64,000 nucleotides of DNA from Pseudomonadota bacterium (GCA_021818505.1 JAKADX010000010.1:54234-118233); one strand, 5' to 3'; shown: positions 54,127-63,938, counted from the first letter of the stretch. Translations and numbers: made by a program. Notes: a model not told the origin generated them from the letters alone.

Positions 54127-55340
54127 CACGCTGCCGTCTCTGCGGCGCGGAACTCCGATACAGCCTAGTCGATCTCGGCGCCACTCCGCTGGCCAACGCG
54201 CTCGTCACGCCGGAGCGGGCCGCGCTGGGGCCTGATCCGATCTGGGACCTGCATGTGCGCGTCTGCAGTCGCTGCAAGCTGGCCCAGGTCGAGACGGTGG
54301 TACCGCCGGACGCTGTCTTCGCCGACTACCCGTATTTCTCCTCAGTGTCGTCAAGCTGGGTTGAGCACGCGCGGCGATGCGCAGAAGCGATGATCGCGCG
54401 GTTCGCCCTGGGACGCCGTTCATTGGTTCTCGAAGTCGCCAGCAATGACGGCTATCTGTTGCGACATTTCGCGTCACGCGACATTCCGGTGCTCGGCATC
54501 GAGGCGGCCGCCAATGTCGCCGCCGTCGCAAATGCGTGCGGTATCCCGACCGAGACGGCGTTCTTCAATCACGCCCTGGCACAGCGACTGGCGGTGCGGG
54601 CCGATTTGCTGGTGGCCAACAACGTGCTTGCGCATGTCCCGGACCTTGCCGGTTTCGTCGCCGGAGTGTCGCAGGCGCTGGCGCCGCACGGTGTCGCGCT
54701 GTTCGAGTTTCCGCATCTGTTGCGGTTGCTGGAGGACGTGCAGTTCGACACGATCTATCATGAGCATTACTCCTATCTATCGCTGCTGGTGGTCGAGCGG
54801 GCGCTGGCGCTGGCCGGACTGCGTGTCTTCGAGGTGATCGAGTTGCCGACGCATGGCGGCTCGCTGCGCGTGCTGGCCTGCCACGACGATGCCCCATACG
54901 ACGCACAGCCGGGGCTGGCAGAGGTGCGCGCACGAGAGCGCGAAGCGGGTCTGCACACGCTCGCCGGATACGACGGCTTCGCCGCGCGGGTGGCGGCGGT
55001 GCAGCGGGGGCTGCGCGACTTCCTGGCGACGCGGCGACGTGACGGCCGGCGCGTGGCCGCCTATGGTGCCGCCGCCAAGGGATGCACGCTGCTCAATACG
55101 AGTGGCGTCGGTGCCTCGGACATCGCCTTCGTCGCTGACCGCGCACCGTCCAAGCAAGGGCGGATGCTGCCCGGCTGCCGCGTGCCGATCGTGGCGCCGG
55201 AGGCGTTGCTGGCGGCGCCGCCCGACGACCTGCTGATCCTGCCCTGGAACATCGCGGGCGAAATCGCCGAGGAACTGGCGCCGCTGCGACGCGCCGGCAC
55301 GCGGTTCTGGGTCGCGGTGCCGGCGCTGCGCGCGCTCTAG
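54078..55340 (+). CDS. NovU/TylC3-type sugar C-methyltransferase
   Basis: 420 aa. An N-terminal zinc-binding domain with CRLCG...VCSRCKLAQ is followed by a SAM-binding domain ([31 protein letters not shown]), a conserved [11 protein letters not shown] and a C-terminal domain with [14 protein letters not shown] and [14 protein letters not shown]. This three-part layout is that of C-methyltransferases that make branched-chain deoxysugars (NovU, TylC3). GGAGG precedes ATG 54078, which overlaps rfbF by 49 nt. It converges with the SDR gene, overlapping by 4 nt. Sugar identity unknown. Confidence 0.88.
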   Translation: MGVRPRAVENLVQRELARCRLCGAELRYSLVDLGATPLANALVTPERAALGPDPIWDLHVRVCSRCKLAQVETVVPPDAVFADYPYFSSVSSSWVEHARRCAEAMIARFALGRRSLVLEVASNDGYLLRHFASRDIPVLGIEAAANVAAVANACGIPTETAFFNHALAQRLAVRADLLVANNVLAHVPDLAGFVAGVSQALAPHGVALFEFPHLLRLLEDVQFDTIYHEHYSYLSLLVVERALALAGLRVFEVIELPTHGGSLRVLACHDDAPYDAQPGLAEVRAREREAGLHTLAGYDGFAARVAAVQRGLRDFLATRRRDGRRVAAYGAAAKGCTLLNTSGVGASDIAFVADRAPSKQGRMLPGCRVPIVAPEALLAAPPDDLLILPWNIAGEIAEELAPLRRAGTRFWVAVPALRAL

Positions 55341-56095
55341 CCGCGGCCGATGAAGGGCATCTTCGTTGCCATGATGGTCATGAACTGAACATTACTGTCG
55401 AGCGGCAGGCTGGCCATGAACAGCACCGCGCGGCCCACGTCGTCCACGTCCATGGTGGGTTCGGGCGCCAACGTGCCGTTGGCCTGCGGCACGCCTTTGG
55501 CCATGCGTGCCGTCATTGGAGTCGCCGCATTGCCGATGTCGATCTGGCCGCAGGCGATGTCGTGCTTGCGTCCATCGAGCGAGATGCTCTTGGTCAGGCC
55601 GGTGATGGCGTGTTTGCTGGCATTGTACGGCACGGCGCCGGGGCGCGGCGTGTGCGCAGAGATCGAACCGTTGTTGATGATCCGCCCGCCGCGCGGCGAC
55701 TGTTCGCGCATGATCCGGTAGGCGCCGCGCGCGACCAGGAACGCGCCGTCGAGGTTGACGGTGACGACCTTGCGCCAGGTCTCCCACTCGGTGTCGCCGA
55801 AATCGGCATTTCGCGCGCCTGTGCCGGCGTTGTTGAACAGCACGTCAAGCCGGCCGAACCGCTCTTTGATCGCGGCAAACAGGGCATCGACCGCGGCGGG
55901 GTCGGTCACGTCGGCCGGCATCACCGCGGCGCGCGCGGCTGCCGCCCCGGCGAGCGAGGCCGTTTCCTCCAGCACGTCGCGCCGCCGCCCGGCGAGCACG
56001 ACCGTATCCCCCGCGCCCAGCAGCGCCAGTGCCGCGGACCGCCCGACGCCGCTGCCCGCGCCGGTGACCAGCGCAATCCTGCCGTCAGTCGCCAT
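55337..56095 (-). CDS. Short-chain dehydrogenase/reductase
   Basis: 252 aa. NAD(P) motif [24 protein letters not shown], catalytic Ser in [27 protein letters not shown] with Tyr-X3-Lys. The C-terminal part ([15 protein letters not shown]...) is SDR-like. The start at 56095 leads into [14 protein letters not shown]. It is not clearly part of the sugar cluster, since it is on the opposite strand. It is divergent from the polyamine-type ABC operon, with a sigma-54-like site between. Substrate unknown. Confidence 0.87.
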   Translation of the reverse strand: MATDGRIALVTGAGSGVGRSAALALLGAGDTVVLAGRRRDVLEETASLAGAAAARAAVMPADVTDPAAVDALFAAIKERFGRLDVLFNNAGTGARNADFGDTEWETWRKVVTVNLDGAFLVARGAYRIMREQSPRGGRIINNGSISAHTPRPGAVPYNASKHAITGLTKSISLDGRKHDIACGQIDIGNAATPMTARMAKGVPQANGTLAPEPTMDVDDVGRAVLFMASLPLDSNVQFMTIMATKMPFIGRG

Positions 56096-56233
56096 CGCCG
56101 TTCCCTCCGTCCTGATGACGGTGGGCAGTGTGCCACCGATCCGTCGCGCTGGCACCGCATGTCGGAACATCACCTTGTGACTAATTCGTACGCACCAACC
56201 GCTGCCTTTTCACCGGGCAGTTGGTGATACGGC

Positions 56234-56249
56234 TGGCACGTCGTCTGCA
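56234..56249 (+). promoter_or_regulatory. Sigma-54-type promoter of the polyamine-type ABC operon
   Basis: TGGCACGTCGTCTGCA matches the sigma-54 consensus TGGCACG-N4-TTGCW at all fixed positions except the first T of the -12 element (C here). GG of -24 and GC of -12 are correctly spaced. It is 40 bp before the ATPase start at 56290, so the transcript would begin near 56260. Sigma-54 promoters need an enhancer-binding activator; none is in the window. Confidence 0.55.
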
Positions 56250-56289
56250 TAACGGGCGTTCTGTCGGGCGAACGGGACGGAATGACGGC

Positions 56290-57351
56290 ATGGCGGACGG
56301 GGTTGAGCTGATCGCGGTGACCAAGCGCTACGGGACTGTCACCGCGGTGGACGGGATTGACCTGCGCATCCCGGCGGGCAGCTATTGCTGTCTGATCGGT
56401 CCTTCCGGCTGCGGCAAGACCTCCACATTGCGCATGATCGCCGGGCACGAGGCGGTGACCGAAGGCGACCTGCTGATCGGCGGGCGCAACGTCACCGGCC
56501 TGCCGCCGGCGCGGCGCGGCACCGCGATGATGTTCCAGAACTATGCGCTGTTCCCGCATCTGAGTTGCCTCGACAACGTCGCCTTCTCGCTGCGGATGCG
56601 CGGCGTCGGACGCGAGGAGCGGCGTCGGCGTGCCGCCGAGATGCTGGAGCGCGTGCATCTGCCGGAGATGGCGGCGCGGCGGCCCGCGCAACTGTCGGGC
56701 GGGCAGCAGCAGCGCGTGGCACTGGCGCGTGCGCTGATCACCAACCCGTCCGTGTTGCTGCTCGACGAGCCGCTGTCGGCGCTGGATCCGTTTCTGCGCG
56801 GGCGTATGCGCGAGGAACTCAAGCGACTGCAACGCGATCTCGGCATCACCTTCGTCCATGTCACGCACGCGCAGGACGAGGCGATGGCTCTCGCCGACCT
56901 GATCGTGGTGATGGAACGCGGGCGCATCCTGCAAAGCGATGCGCCGCGCGCAGTGTTCGAGCGCCCGCGCACGCCCTTCGTCGCGCGCTTTCTCGGCGGG
57001 CACAACATCATCGAATGCCGCCCGCTCGGCGGCGGTGCCTTCGCGCTGCCCGACGGCAGCGCCATTCGGCTCGATGAAGCCGCGCCGGCCACCGCCGCAA
57101 CGGTGCGGCTCGCGGTGCGCAGCGACCGGATGCGGCTGATGCCCGGCGCGGACTTGCCCAACCGGATGGCGGGCGAGGTCACCGCAGTCGAATACCACGG
57201 CAGCTTCGTGCGCGTCGCCATGCAGGACGCCGGCGGCGCGGACCACAGCCTGCTGCTGTCGGAGGCTGATTTCTACGCGCGCCCGGTGGCGCTCGGCGAC
57301 CGCGTGGTCGCCGGGTTCGCGTCGTCGGACGCGCATCTGCTTGCCAACTGA
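56290..57351 (+). CDS. ABC transporter ATP-binding protein, PotA-like (spermidine/putrescine type)
   Basis: 353 aa. Walker A GPSGCGKTSTLRMI, Q-loop MMFQNYALFPHLS, signature LSGGQQQRVALARAL, Walker B LLLDEPLSALD and switch His in HVTHAQDEAMA. A C-terminal TOBE domain follows (GGHNIIECRPLGGG...FALPDG..., GEVTAVEYHGSFVRVAM). This is the PotA/UgpC layout. It is the first gene of a four-gene operon with a binding protein and two permeases of the polyamine family. A sigma-54-like promoter lies upstream. Confidence 0.93.
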   Translation: MADGVELIAVTKRYGTVTAVDGIDLRIPAGSYCCLIGPSGCGKTSTLRMIAGHEAVTEGDLLIGGRNVTGLPPARRGTAMMFQNYALFPHLSCLDNVAFSLRMRGVGREERRRRAAEMLERVHLPEMAARRPAQLSGGQQQRVALARALITNPSVLLLDEPLSALDPFLRGRMREELKRLQRDLGITFVHVTHAQDEAMALADLIVVMERGRILQSDAPRAVFERPRTPFVARFLGGHNIIECRPLGGGAFALPDGSAIRLDEAAPATAATVRLAVRSDRMRLMPGADLPNRMAGEVTAVEYHGSFVRVAMQDAGGADHSLLLSEADFYARPVALGDRVVAGFASSDAHLLAN

Positions 57352-57373
57352 AGCAAACGGGGGACAGGAGTTG

Positions 57374-58657
57374 ATGGATTGCAAGTCAGGCCTGACGCGG
57401 CGCGGCGTACTGAAGGGCGCGGCCGCTGCCGGCGGCGCGCTGGCCGGATCGGGAGCGATCACCGGATTCCCGACGATCTGGGCGCAGAACATCAAGAACA
57501 TCACGCTGCGCCAGTTCGGCACCGGTGTGTCCAATCTCAACGCGGTGGCCGAGAAGTGCAAGGCGGATACCGGCATCACCTTGCAGATGACGGCACTCGA
57601 TTCCGACGCGGTGACGCAGCGCGCGATCACGCAGCCGAACAGCTACGACATCGCCGACATCGAATACTGGATCTGCAAGAAGGTGTTCCCGCGCGGCGTG
57701 CTGCAGCCGATGGACACCAAGCGGCTTAAGTATTTCGACAAGGTCGTGCCGATCTTCATCACCGGCAAGCTGACGCCGGAAAGCACGATCGCGCAGGGCA
57801 CCGCACCGCACACGGTGGGCTTCGTCGAGAGCCAGACTGCCACCAAGTTCGCAAAGGCGCCGACGCGCTGGTTCACGATGATGCCGACCATCTACAATGC
57901 CGACACGCTCGGCATCCGCCCCGATCTGGTGGGCAGGTCGATCACCAGTTGGCGCGACCTCGCCGATCCCGCGTTCAAGGGCAGAGCGTCGATCCTCAAC
58001 ATTCCCTCGATCGGCATCATGGATGCCGCGATGATGTGCGAGGCGGCCGGCGTTATCAAATACGGCGACAAAGGCAACATGACCCGCGCCGAAATCGACA
58101 CCACCATCGCCAAGCTGATCGAGTTGAAGAAGCAGGGCCATTGGCGCGCATTCTGGAAGACGTTCGATGAATCGGTGAACCTGATGGTCTCCGGCGAGGT
58201 GGTGATCCAGTCGATGTGGTCGCCGGCAGTTGCGGCGGTGCGCAGCAAGGGCGTGAAATGCGTCTATCAGCCGCTCAAGGAAGGCTATCGCGCCTGGGGC
58301 GGCGGGCTCGGTCTCGCCAAGCATCTCAAGGGCCTCGAACTCGATGCCGCCTATGAGTACATCAACTGGTACACTTCCGGCTGGGTCGGCGCGTATCTCA
58401 ACCGCCAGGGCTACTACTCGGCGGTGCTGGAGACCGCGAAGCAGTACATGCAGCCGTACGAATGGGCGTTCTGGATGGAGGGCAAGCCGGCCGAAAAAGA
58501 CATCCTCAGCCCCGAAGGTAAGCTGATGGAGAAAGCCGGCGCAGTGCGGGACGGCGGCAGCTTCTACGAACGCATGGGCCATGTCGCGTGCTGGAACGCG
58601 GTGATGGACCAGGACAAGTACATGGTCCAGAAATGGAATGAGTTCATTGCCGCGTGA
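57374..58657 (+). CDS. ABC transporter substrate-binding protein, polyamine-type family 1
   Basis: 427 aa with a Tat signal (LTRRGVLKGAAAAGGALAGSGAITG). The mature protein is a family 1 solute-binding protein of the PotD/spermidine group (YDIADIEYWICKKVFPRGVLQPMDTKRLKYF, AYEYINWYTSGWVGAYLNRQGYYSAV). ACAGGAG precedes ATG 57374. The operon order ATPase, binding protein, permease, permease fits polyamine- or opine-type uptake. The real ligand is not known. Confidence 0.88.
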   Translation: MDCKSGLTRRGVLKGAAAAGGALAGSGAITGFPTIWAQNIKNITLRQFGTGVSNLNAVAEKCKADTGITLQMTALDSDAVTQRAITQPNSYDIADIEYWICKKVFPRGVLQPMDTKRLKYFDKVVPIFITGKLTPESTIAQGTAPHTVGFVESQTATKFAKAPTRWFTMMPTIYNADTLGIRPDLVGRSITSWRDLADPAFKGRASILNIPSIGIMDAAMMCEAAGVIKYGDKGNMTRAEIDTTIAKLIELKKQGHWRAFWKTFDESVNLMVSGEVVIQSMWSPAVAAVRSKGVKCVYQPLKEGYRAWGGGLGLAKHLKGLELDAAYEYINWYTSGWVGAYLNRQGYYSAVLETAKQYMQPYEWAFWMEGKPAEKDILSPEGKLMEKAGAVRDGGSFYERMGHVACWNAVMDQDKYMVQKWNEFIAA

Positions 58658-59570
58658 TGCGGTGAGCGCCGTGGCGCTGCCGGCGGCCCCTGCTGGGGCC
58701 GTCGGCGCGCGAGCATCGCGAGAACCCGGACGGCTGCTGCCCTATCTGCAATCGCTGCCACTGTGGCTGGTGATGGGCGGGTTCCTGCTGCTGCCGATCG
58801 CGGCCATCGTCGTCGTCAGCTTCTGGGACGATCAGGACTACGCGCTTGTTCCGGCCTTCATCTTCGACAACTACCGCGACGCCTTTTCCTCATCAGTCAC
58901 CTGGTCCACCTATCTCTCGACGCTGCGTTATACCGCAATCGTCTGGGCGGCGACGCTCGCGATCGGCTTCACGGCTGCGTATTACCTGGCGTTCCACGTG
59001 CGGTCGATGCTGTGGCAGATGGTGCTCTTTCAGATCTGCGCGATTCCCTTCCTGACCAGCAACGTCATCCGCATGATCTCGTGGATCCCCTTCCTCGGCC
59101 GCAACGGGTTGCTCAACCGCGCGCTGATCGGCCTCGGCCTGACCGATCATCCGTTCGAGTTTCTGCTGTTCTCGCCGTTCGCCGTGTGCCTTGCGTTCGT
59201 GCATCTCTACACGCTGTTCATGATGGTTCCGATCTTCAACACCATGATGCGCATCGATCGCAGCCTCATCGAGGCGGCGCGCGATGGCGGCGCGGGTCCG
59301 GTTGCCGTGCTACGCCATGTCGTCGTGCCACTGTCGCTGCCCGGGATCGCCATCGGCACCATCTTCGTCGTCACTCTGGTGATGGGTGACTTCGTCACCG
59401 TGCAGATGATGAGCGGTGGGCAAAGCGCCTCGGTGGGCCTGCTGATGAAGAACCAGATCAGCCTGTTGCAGTACCCGTCAGCCGCCGCGCAGGCGGTGGT
59501 GCTGCTGCTGACGGTTCTGCTGATGGTCTGGGCCATCCTGCGTGTTGTCGATATCCGCAAGGAGCTGTGA
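58638..59570 (+). CDS. ABC transporter permease, PotB-like
   Basis: 310 aa with six membrane helices. The permease EAA loop is at IEAARDGGAGPVAVLRHVVVPLSLPGIAIGTIFV; the opening LPLWLVMGGFLLLPIAAIVVVSFWDDQDYALVPAFIFDNYRDAF is typical of PotB/PhnU permeases. The ATG at 58638 overlaps the binding protein gene by 20 nt. It forms the channel together with the next gene, whose start it overlaps (or touches) at GTGATG. Confidence 0.9.
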   Translation: MSSLPRDAVSAVALPAAPAGAVGARASREPGRLLPYLQSLPLWLVMGGFLLLPIAAIVVVSFWDDQDYALVPAFIFDNYRDAFSSSVTWSTYLSTLRYTAIVWAATLAIGFTAAYYLAFHVRSMLWQMVLFQICAIPFLTSNVIRMISWIPFLGRNGLLNRALIGLGLTDHPFEFLLFSPFAVCLAFVHLYTLFMMVPIFNTMMRIDRSLIEAARDGGAGPVAVLRHVVVPLSLPGIAIGTIFVVTLVMGDFVTVQMMSGGQSASVGLLMKNQISLLQYPSAAAQAVVLLLTVLLMVWAILRVVDIRKEL

Positions 59571-60385
59571 TGGAAAAGTCGGGGCTGCGGCACTGGCTGC
59601 TCGCGGGCTTCTTTGCGCTGTTCGTGGCGTTCCTGTACGGGCCGACGCTGACCATCCTGATCCTGTCGTTCCAGGGACCGGATGGCGGCCTGACGTTCCC
59701 CATGCGCGGGGTGTCGCTGCACTGGTTCGTGAATTTGTTCCAGCCGCAGATGGTCGGCGATTTCGGCGGCGCACTGCGCCGGTCGCTGGCCTTGGCGCTG
59801 ATCGTCATGGGGCTGACGGTACTGATAGCGCTCAGCGCCGGGCTTGCCTTTCGGCGCCGCTGCTTCGGCGCGACGGCGCTGTTCTATCTCACGGTCGCCA
59901 GCCTGATCGTGCCGTCCATCCTGATCAGCCTGGGCATCGGCCTGATGTTCAATCTCGCCGGCCTGCCGCCGGCTTGGTGGAGTTCTGCCCTCGGTGCGCA
60001 CCTGACATGGACGCTGCCGTTCGGCGTGCTGATCATGCTCGCAGTGTTCAACCGCTTCGACCGCTCATTGGAGGAAGCGGCGCACGATCTCGGCGCCTCG
60101 CCATGGCAGGGGTTCCGCTTCGTCGTGTTGCCGCTGATCCTGCCGAGCCTGATCGGTGTCGGGCTGTTCGGCTTTTCGCTCTCCTATGACGAGTTCTCGC
60201 GCACGGTCATGGCGGCGGGATCGCAGAACACGCTACCGCTGGAGATCTTCGCCACCACCACCAACGTCACCACACCGGTGCTGTACGCACTGGGAACGCT
60301 CACCACGGCCTTCTCGCTGGCCCTTGTGGTGACGGTGCTGATTGCGGTGCTGGCAATGCGCCGTCGCCGTCGGGCGACGGCGTGA
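59570..60385 (+). CDS. ABC transporter permease, PotC-like
   Basis: 271 aa with six membrane helices. EAA loop: LEEAAHDLGASPWQGFRFVVLPLILPSLIGVGLFGFSLSYDEFSRTVMAAG, the PotC ending with SxDEF. AAGGAG is 5 nt before ATG 59570; a GTG at 59567 is the alternative. It is the last gene of the operon; its stop is about 15 bp before the convergent GGDEF/EAL gene's end. Confidence 0.9.
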   Translation: MEKSGLRHWLLAGFFALFVAFLYGPTLTILILSFQGPDGGLTFPMRGVSLHWFVNLFQPQMVGDFGGALRRSLALALIVMGLTVLIALSAGLAFRRRCFGATALFYLTVASLIVPSILISLGIGLMFNLAGLPPAWWSSALGAHLTWTLPFGVLIMLAVFNRFDRSLEEAAHDLGASPWQGFRFVVLPLILPSLIGVGLFGFSLSYDEFSRTVMAAGSQNTLPLEIFATTTNVTTPVLYALGTLTTAFSLALVVTVLIAVLAMRRRRRATA

Positions 60386-60400
60386 CGTGGCCCCCGCCGG

Positions 60401-62977
60401 TCAGAGGTTACGCACCAGCTTCGGCTTGACCAGGCGCAGCGGTTGCCGTTCCTCGGCGGGCTCGCGCGCCGGCTCACCGGTGGAGAGGTAGCTTTCCTCC
60501 GGCAGCTTGATGTTGAGCCGCTGGCCGCGGCCTTCCGCCGGCCCCACGAGCGTCAGTACCTGCGCGAGGGAAAGGGGGCGCGCAAAAAAGTATCCCTGGC
60601 CGCTGGCGCAGCGATAGCCGGCGAGGATGGCGGCCTGCCGGTCGGACTCCACGCCCTCGGCGGTCACCGAGATCCCCAGTGCCCGGCCAAGGCCGATCAC
60701 GGCCTTGACGATCGAGCCGTCGCCCTCGTCATCCTCCAGGTCGGTGATGAAGCTGCGGTCGATCTTCAGCCGGTCGAACGGGAAGCCGCGCAGTACGGCC
60801 AGCGAGGAGTAGCCGGTGCCAAAATCATCGATGGCAACACGGTGCCCGCGGCTGCGCAGCCCGCGGAGATTTTCCAACGACCGCCCGCTGGTCTCCAGGA
60901 TCACCGATTCAGTTACCTCGAACTCGATGCGCTCGGGCGGCAGCGCGAACTGATCCAGCACCGACTGAACGCGATCGAGGAGGTTCTCGTCGCGAAGTTG
61001 CAGCGGCGAGAGGTTCACGGCAATCCGCAACCGCGACGGCAACCGGTTGGCAAGCGCCGCGGCCTCGGTCAGCACGAAAGTGCCGATCGCGCCGATCAGC
61101 CCGCTCTGCTCGGCGATCGGCACGAAATCGCCGGGCGGCACCAGGCCACGCTCGGGGTGTGACCAGCGCACCAGCGCTTCGAACCCAGTGAGTTCACGGG
61201 TGCGCAGATCGACGATTGGCTGGTACATCACGAACAGCTCGCCGCGCGGCAGGGCGTCGCGAATGTCGCGCTGCAGCAGCCGACGTTCGTGCAGATGACG
61301 ATCCATGTTCGGGTCGAACTGCCGCCAGGAGCCTCGGCCAGCCGTCTTGGCGCGGTACAGAGCCAAGTCGGCATTGCGATAGAGGATCTCGGGGTCCTCG
61401 CCATCGGCGGGTGCGACGGCGATGCCGATGCTGACGCCGATCTTGATTACCAGATCGCCGCAGGCGAAGGGCGGACTGAGGCATTCGATGACGCGATCGG
61501 CAACCGCGCTTGCGGTGTCGCGATCGGCGTCGAAGAGCAGGATCGCGAACTCGTCGCCCCCGAGGCGTGCCGCCAGATCGTGGTCGCGCAGCACACCGCG
61601 GATGCGCTGCGCGGCGGAGCGCAGAACGGAGTCGCCCACGTCGTGACCATAGCTGTCGTTGATGCTCTTGAATTCGTCAAGATCGAGGCAGAGCAGGGCG
61701 GCGCTGTGCCGATGACATTCAGCGGCGGCAGCCGCTATGGCTTCGTTAAAGCCGGCACGATTGGCGAGATCGGTGAGTGCGTCGTGCCGTGCCAGATAGG
61801 CGATGCGCTCGCGTGAGCGGTGCATCACCGTCACGTCGGAGCCGACACCGCGGTAGCCGGCGAATATTCCCTGCGAGTCGAACAGCGGCTTTCCAGTGAG
61901 CGCCCACCAGCGGCGCTCCGCCCCAACGACCACTGGCACGACGAGCTCGCGGAACGGCGCGTGCGCCACGACACGTCGCTGCAAGGTCGCAATGGCGTGA
62001 TCGACCGGAAACGCCTGGGCGTCCGCAGCCGTCGGACCCTGCAACAGCTGGATGAAGTCGATTTCCATCGCCACGGCGTCGCGCTGTGCAACCTCGGCGA
62101 AGCGTGCAGAAACATGCCGCAGGGTTAGCGATTCGTCGGTTTCCCAGAGCCAGTCGCTCGAGCTTTCCTCGAAATCGCGCAGAAGGATGCCAATTGTCTC
62201 AGCATGGCGCTCGAGCCGTATCATCGTCAGGCTACGTTCCACGACCTGCCGATCAAAGGACAAGATCGCCCTTAAGGTGAGCAGCGTGTGAGCAACAAGG
62301 CAGGTCAATGGAGCGATGGCAATCAGCGACCCGCTTGCGAAGAGTGTTCCGAAACCTCCCACAGTCAGGGGAAACCAGAACGAGAGGGCGTACAGGGACG
62401 GCCCGCCGAACAGCGCGGTCGACATCATACCGATCGCCAGTGCGACGATCATTATCTGCTCGACGGAATTGCTCACGGCCATCATCGCGACCAGGCTCAG
62501 CCCCCAGAAGGTGCCAAGCACGAAGCGCATGACGAGCAGGTTGCGCATCGTTCGCCTGAGTTCGTCCAAAGACTTGCCGGTATGCTTCCAGCCACGGCAG
62601 AACTGAAACAGCATAAAATAGCTGGCTAATGTCCCGGCTACGCCGATATCCAGCCACCAATGGCCGCGTCGATCCCAGTAGGTCGCAAACAAAACGACAG
62701 CAACGACGGCCCCGACCGGAACGGTCGCAAAGCTCATCTTCACCCAACCGTCGAGCTGCGAAACCTGGATGCGCCGGCTCAGATCGTCGGACACGCCATC
62801 CGGGACGACAACGGAACGAATTCTAAAGCGATTAACCAGTCTTACCAGGTACGAATATGGCACGATTGCTTCCGGGTAAAGTTCACGTCGCGCCCCTGCG
62901 ACCCAGTACCACCTTATACCAATTGAGTGTGCACAGAAAGCGAATCGCTCAGCAGAACGAGTCGCGTTCCGCGACAA
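60401..62977 (-). CDS. Membrane-bound GGDEF/EAL cyclic di-GMP protein with PAS domain
   Basis: Up to 858 aa. About five membrane helices lie near residues 80-220, a PAS-like domain near 270-390, GGDEF near 400-550 and EAL near 570-820. The GGDEF motif is intact (RLGGDEFAILL, residues 473-477), with an inhibitory RxxD site just before it (RDHD), and the EAL motif is intact (GFEALVRW, about residues 598-600). So it could both make and degrade cyclic di-GMP. The start is uncertain: the first 40-50 residues come from lower-GC sequence and the true start may be farther in, near the VPDGVSDDLSRR part. Confidence 0.92.
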   Translation of the reverse strand: MSRNATRSAERFAFCAHSIGIRWYWVAGARRELYPEAIVPYSYLVRLVNRFRIRSVVVPDGVSDDLSRRIQVSQLDGWVKMSFATVPVGAVVAVVLFATYWDRRGHWWLDIGVAGTLASYFMLFQFCRGWKHTGKSLDELRRTMRNLLVMRFVLGTFWGLSLVAMMAVSNSVEQIMIVALAIGMMSTALFGGPSLYALSFWFPLTVGGFGTLFASGSLIAIAPLTCLVAHTLLTLRAILSFDRQVVERSLTMIRLERHAETIGILLRDFEESSSDWLWETDESLTLRHVSARFAEVAQRDAVAMEIDFIQLLQGPTAADAQAFPVDHAIATLQRRVVAHAPFRELVVPVVVGAERRWWALTGKPLFDSQGIFAGYRGVGSDVTVMHRSRERIAYLARHDALTDLANRAGFNEAIAAAAAECHRHSAALLCLDLDEFKSINDSYGHDVGDSVLRSAAQRIRGVLRDHDLAARLGGDEFAILLFDADRDTASAVADRVIECLSPPFACGDLVIKIGVSIGIAVAPADGEDPEILYRNADLALYRAKTAGRGSWRQFDPNMDRHLHERRLLQRDIRDALPRGELFVMYQPIVDLRTRELTGFEALVRWSHPERGLVPPGDFVPIAEQSGLIGAIGTFVLTEAAALANRLPSRLRIAVNLSPLQLRDENLLDRVQSVLDQFALPPERIEFEVTESVILETSGRSLENLRGLRSRGHRVAIDDFGTGYSSLAVLRGFPFDRLKIDRSFITDLEDDEGDGSIVKAVIGLGRALGISVTAEGVESDRQAAILAGYRCASGQGYFFARPLSLAQVLTLVGPAEGRGQRLNIKLPEESYLSTGEPAREPAEERQPLRLVKPKLVRNL

Positions 62978-63077
62978 TCAGCGTGTCTCAGTCACTTTAC
63001 GCCGCGCTCGCCAGCGACCGCCCATCTACATCGTAATCGTAATACATGCGACTATACATCTATAGAGGCTGCCCGTA

Positions 63078-63938
63078 TCACGCGGCCAATCCCATCTCTA
63101 ACGGCCGGCGGCCTTGAGGGAGTATCGCTGGACGAACGGTCGCAGGTTCCCAGTCGGTGCGGCCGGCCAGCAGCCTGCTGACCCCTTCCGGCGACCGCAC
63201 TCCGGCGAATACTGGCACCATCTCGCCATGAATGAAATTTTCGTACACGTCATCATCGACTGATACGGGATGAAGTATTGGCGCTGCGCGCTTAAGTTCT
63301 TCTGTGTTGCGCTGAACGCAAGCCATCAGCCCAGTTTCAAATTTTAACTTGGGATATGGGCGAGGTTCGGTCACTTTCTTGAAGCCAAGCCGACGATAGA
63401 ATGGCATATGATGCTTGCGCACGGCGCAAACGACTGCATTAGCCTCAAAATATAGTGTCAGGTATCCTGCCACCATGAATAGCGCCATTGTCGGTTCGCG
63501 ATCGTTGCCGATGTCGGGGTGGGTTGCGAGCCGCATGACTTCGACAGCCCTCGGCCCGCGTAATGTTGGCGGGGTCGCTTCCAGCAAACCGGTAATTTCA
63601 TCGCGGAATACATCCATGGCCGGGATTGAATCCGCACCTGGAATCCCGCTGGCAGGTGCGTACAGGCATACGCGCACTGTGCCAATAGGCAAGTTGTTCC
63701 GGTACAGAACGACCACTTTCGTGTTGGGAAAGTAATCGCAATCGTCCATGAACATGCCGCTTGGAGTTGCCTCGATGAACCCGTGCGATGCGTATGCTGC
63801 GTGCCGCAGCATCCACGCATCTCTGAAAACCTCCGGGCTCATGGCTATCCTGGCGGTGATCTCGCCACCCCCGATCTGATCATACGTCGACCCATGAAGA
63901 TCTGGCGAAAGCAGGCCAGGATAAATAGATCCGTCCAT
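63078..63938 (-). CDS. N-acyl amino acid synthase FeeM-like / acyl-homoserine lactone synthase superfamily
   Basis: 286 aa. The core (about residues 30-220) reads as a GNAT-like acyltransferase of the FeeM group: VFRDAWMLRHAAYASHGFIEAT...FMDDCDYFPNTKVVVLYRNNLPIGTVRVCLY, VMRLATHPDIGNDREPTMALFMVAGYLTLYFEANAVVCAVRKHHMPFYRRLGFKKV. FeeM-type enzymes take acyl groups from acyl carrier protein and make long-chain N-acyl amino acids; related autoinducer synthases make homoserine lactones. An AAAGGA is 8 nt before ATG 63938. Composition is lower in GC than most of the window. No LuxR-type receptor is visible. Confidence 0.7.
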   Translation of the reverse strand: MDGSIYPGLLSPDLHGSTYDQIGGGEITARIAMSPEVFRDAWMLRHAAYASHGFIEATPSGMFMDDCDYFPNTKVVVLYRNNLPIGTVRVCLYAPASGIPGADSIPAMDVFRDEITGLLEATPPTLRGPRAVEVMRLATHPDIGNDREPTMALFMVAGYLTLYFEANAVVCAVRKHHMPFYRRLGFKKVTEPRPYPKLKFETGLMACVQRNTEELKRAAPILHPVSVDDDVYENFIHGEMVPVFAGVRSPEGVSRLLAGRTDWEPATVRPAILPQGRRPLEMGLAA

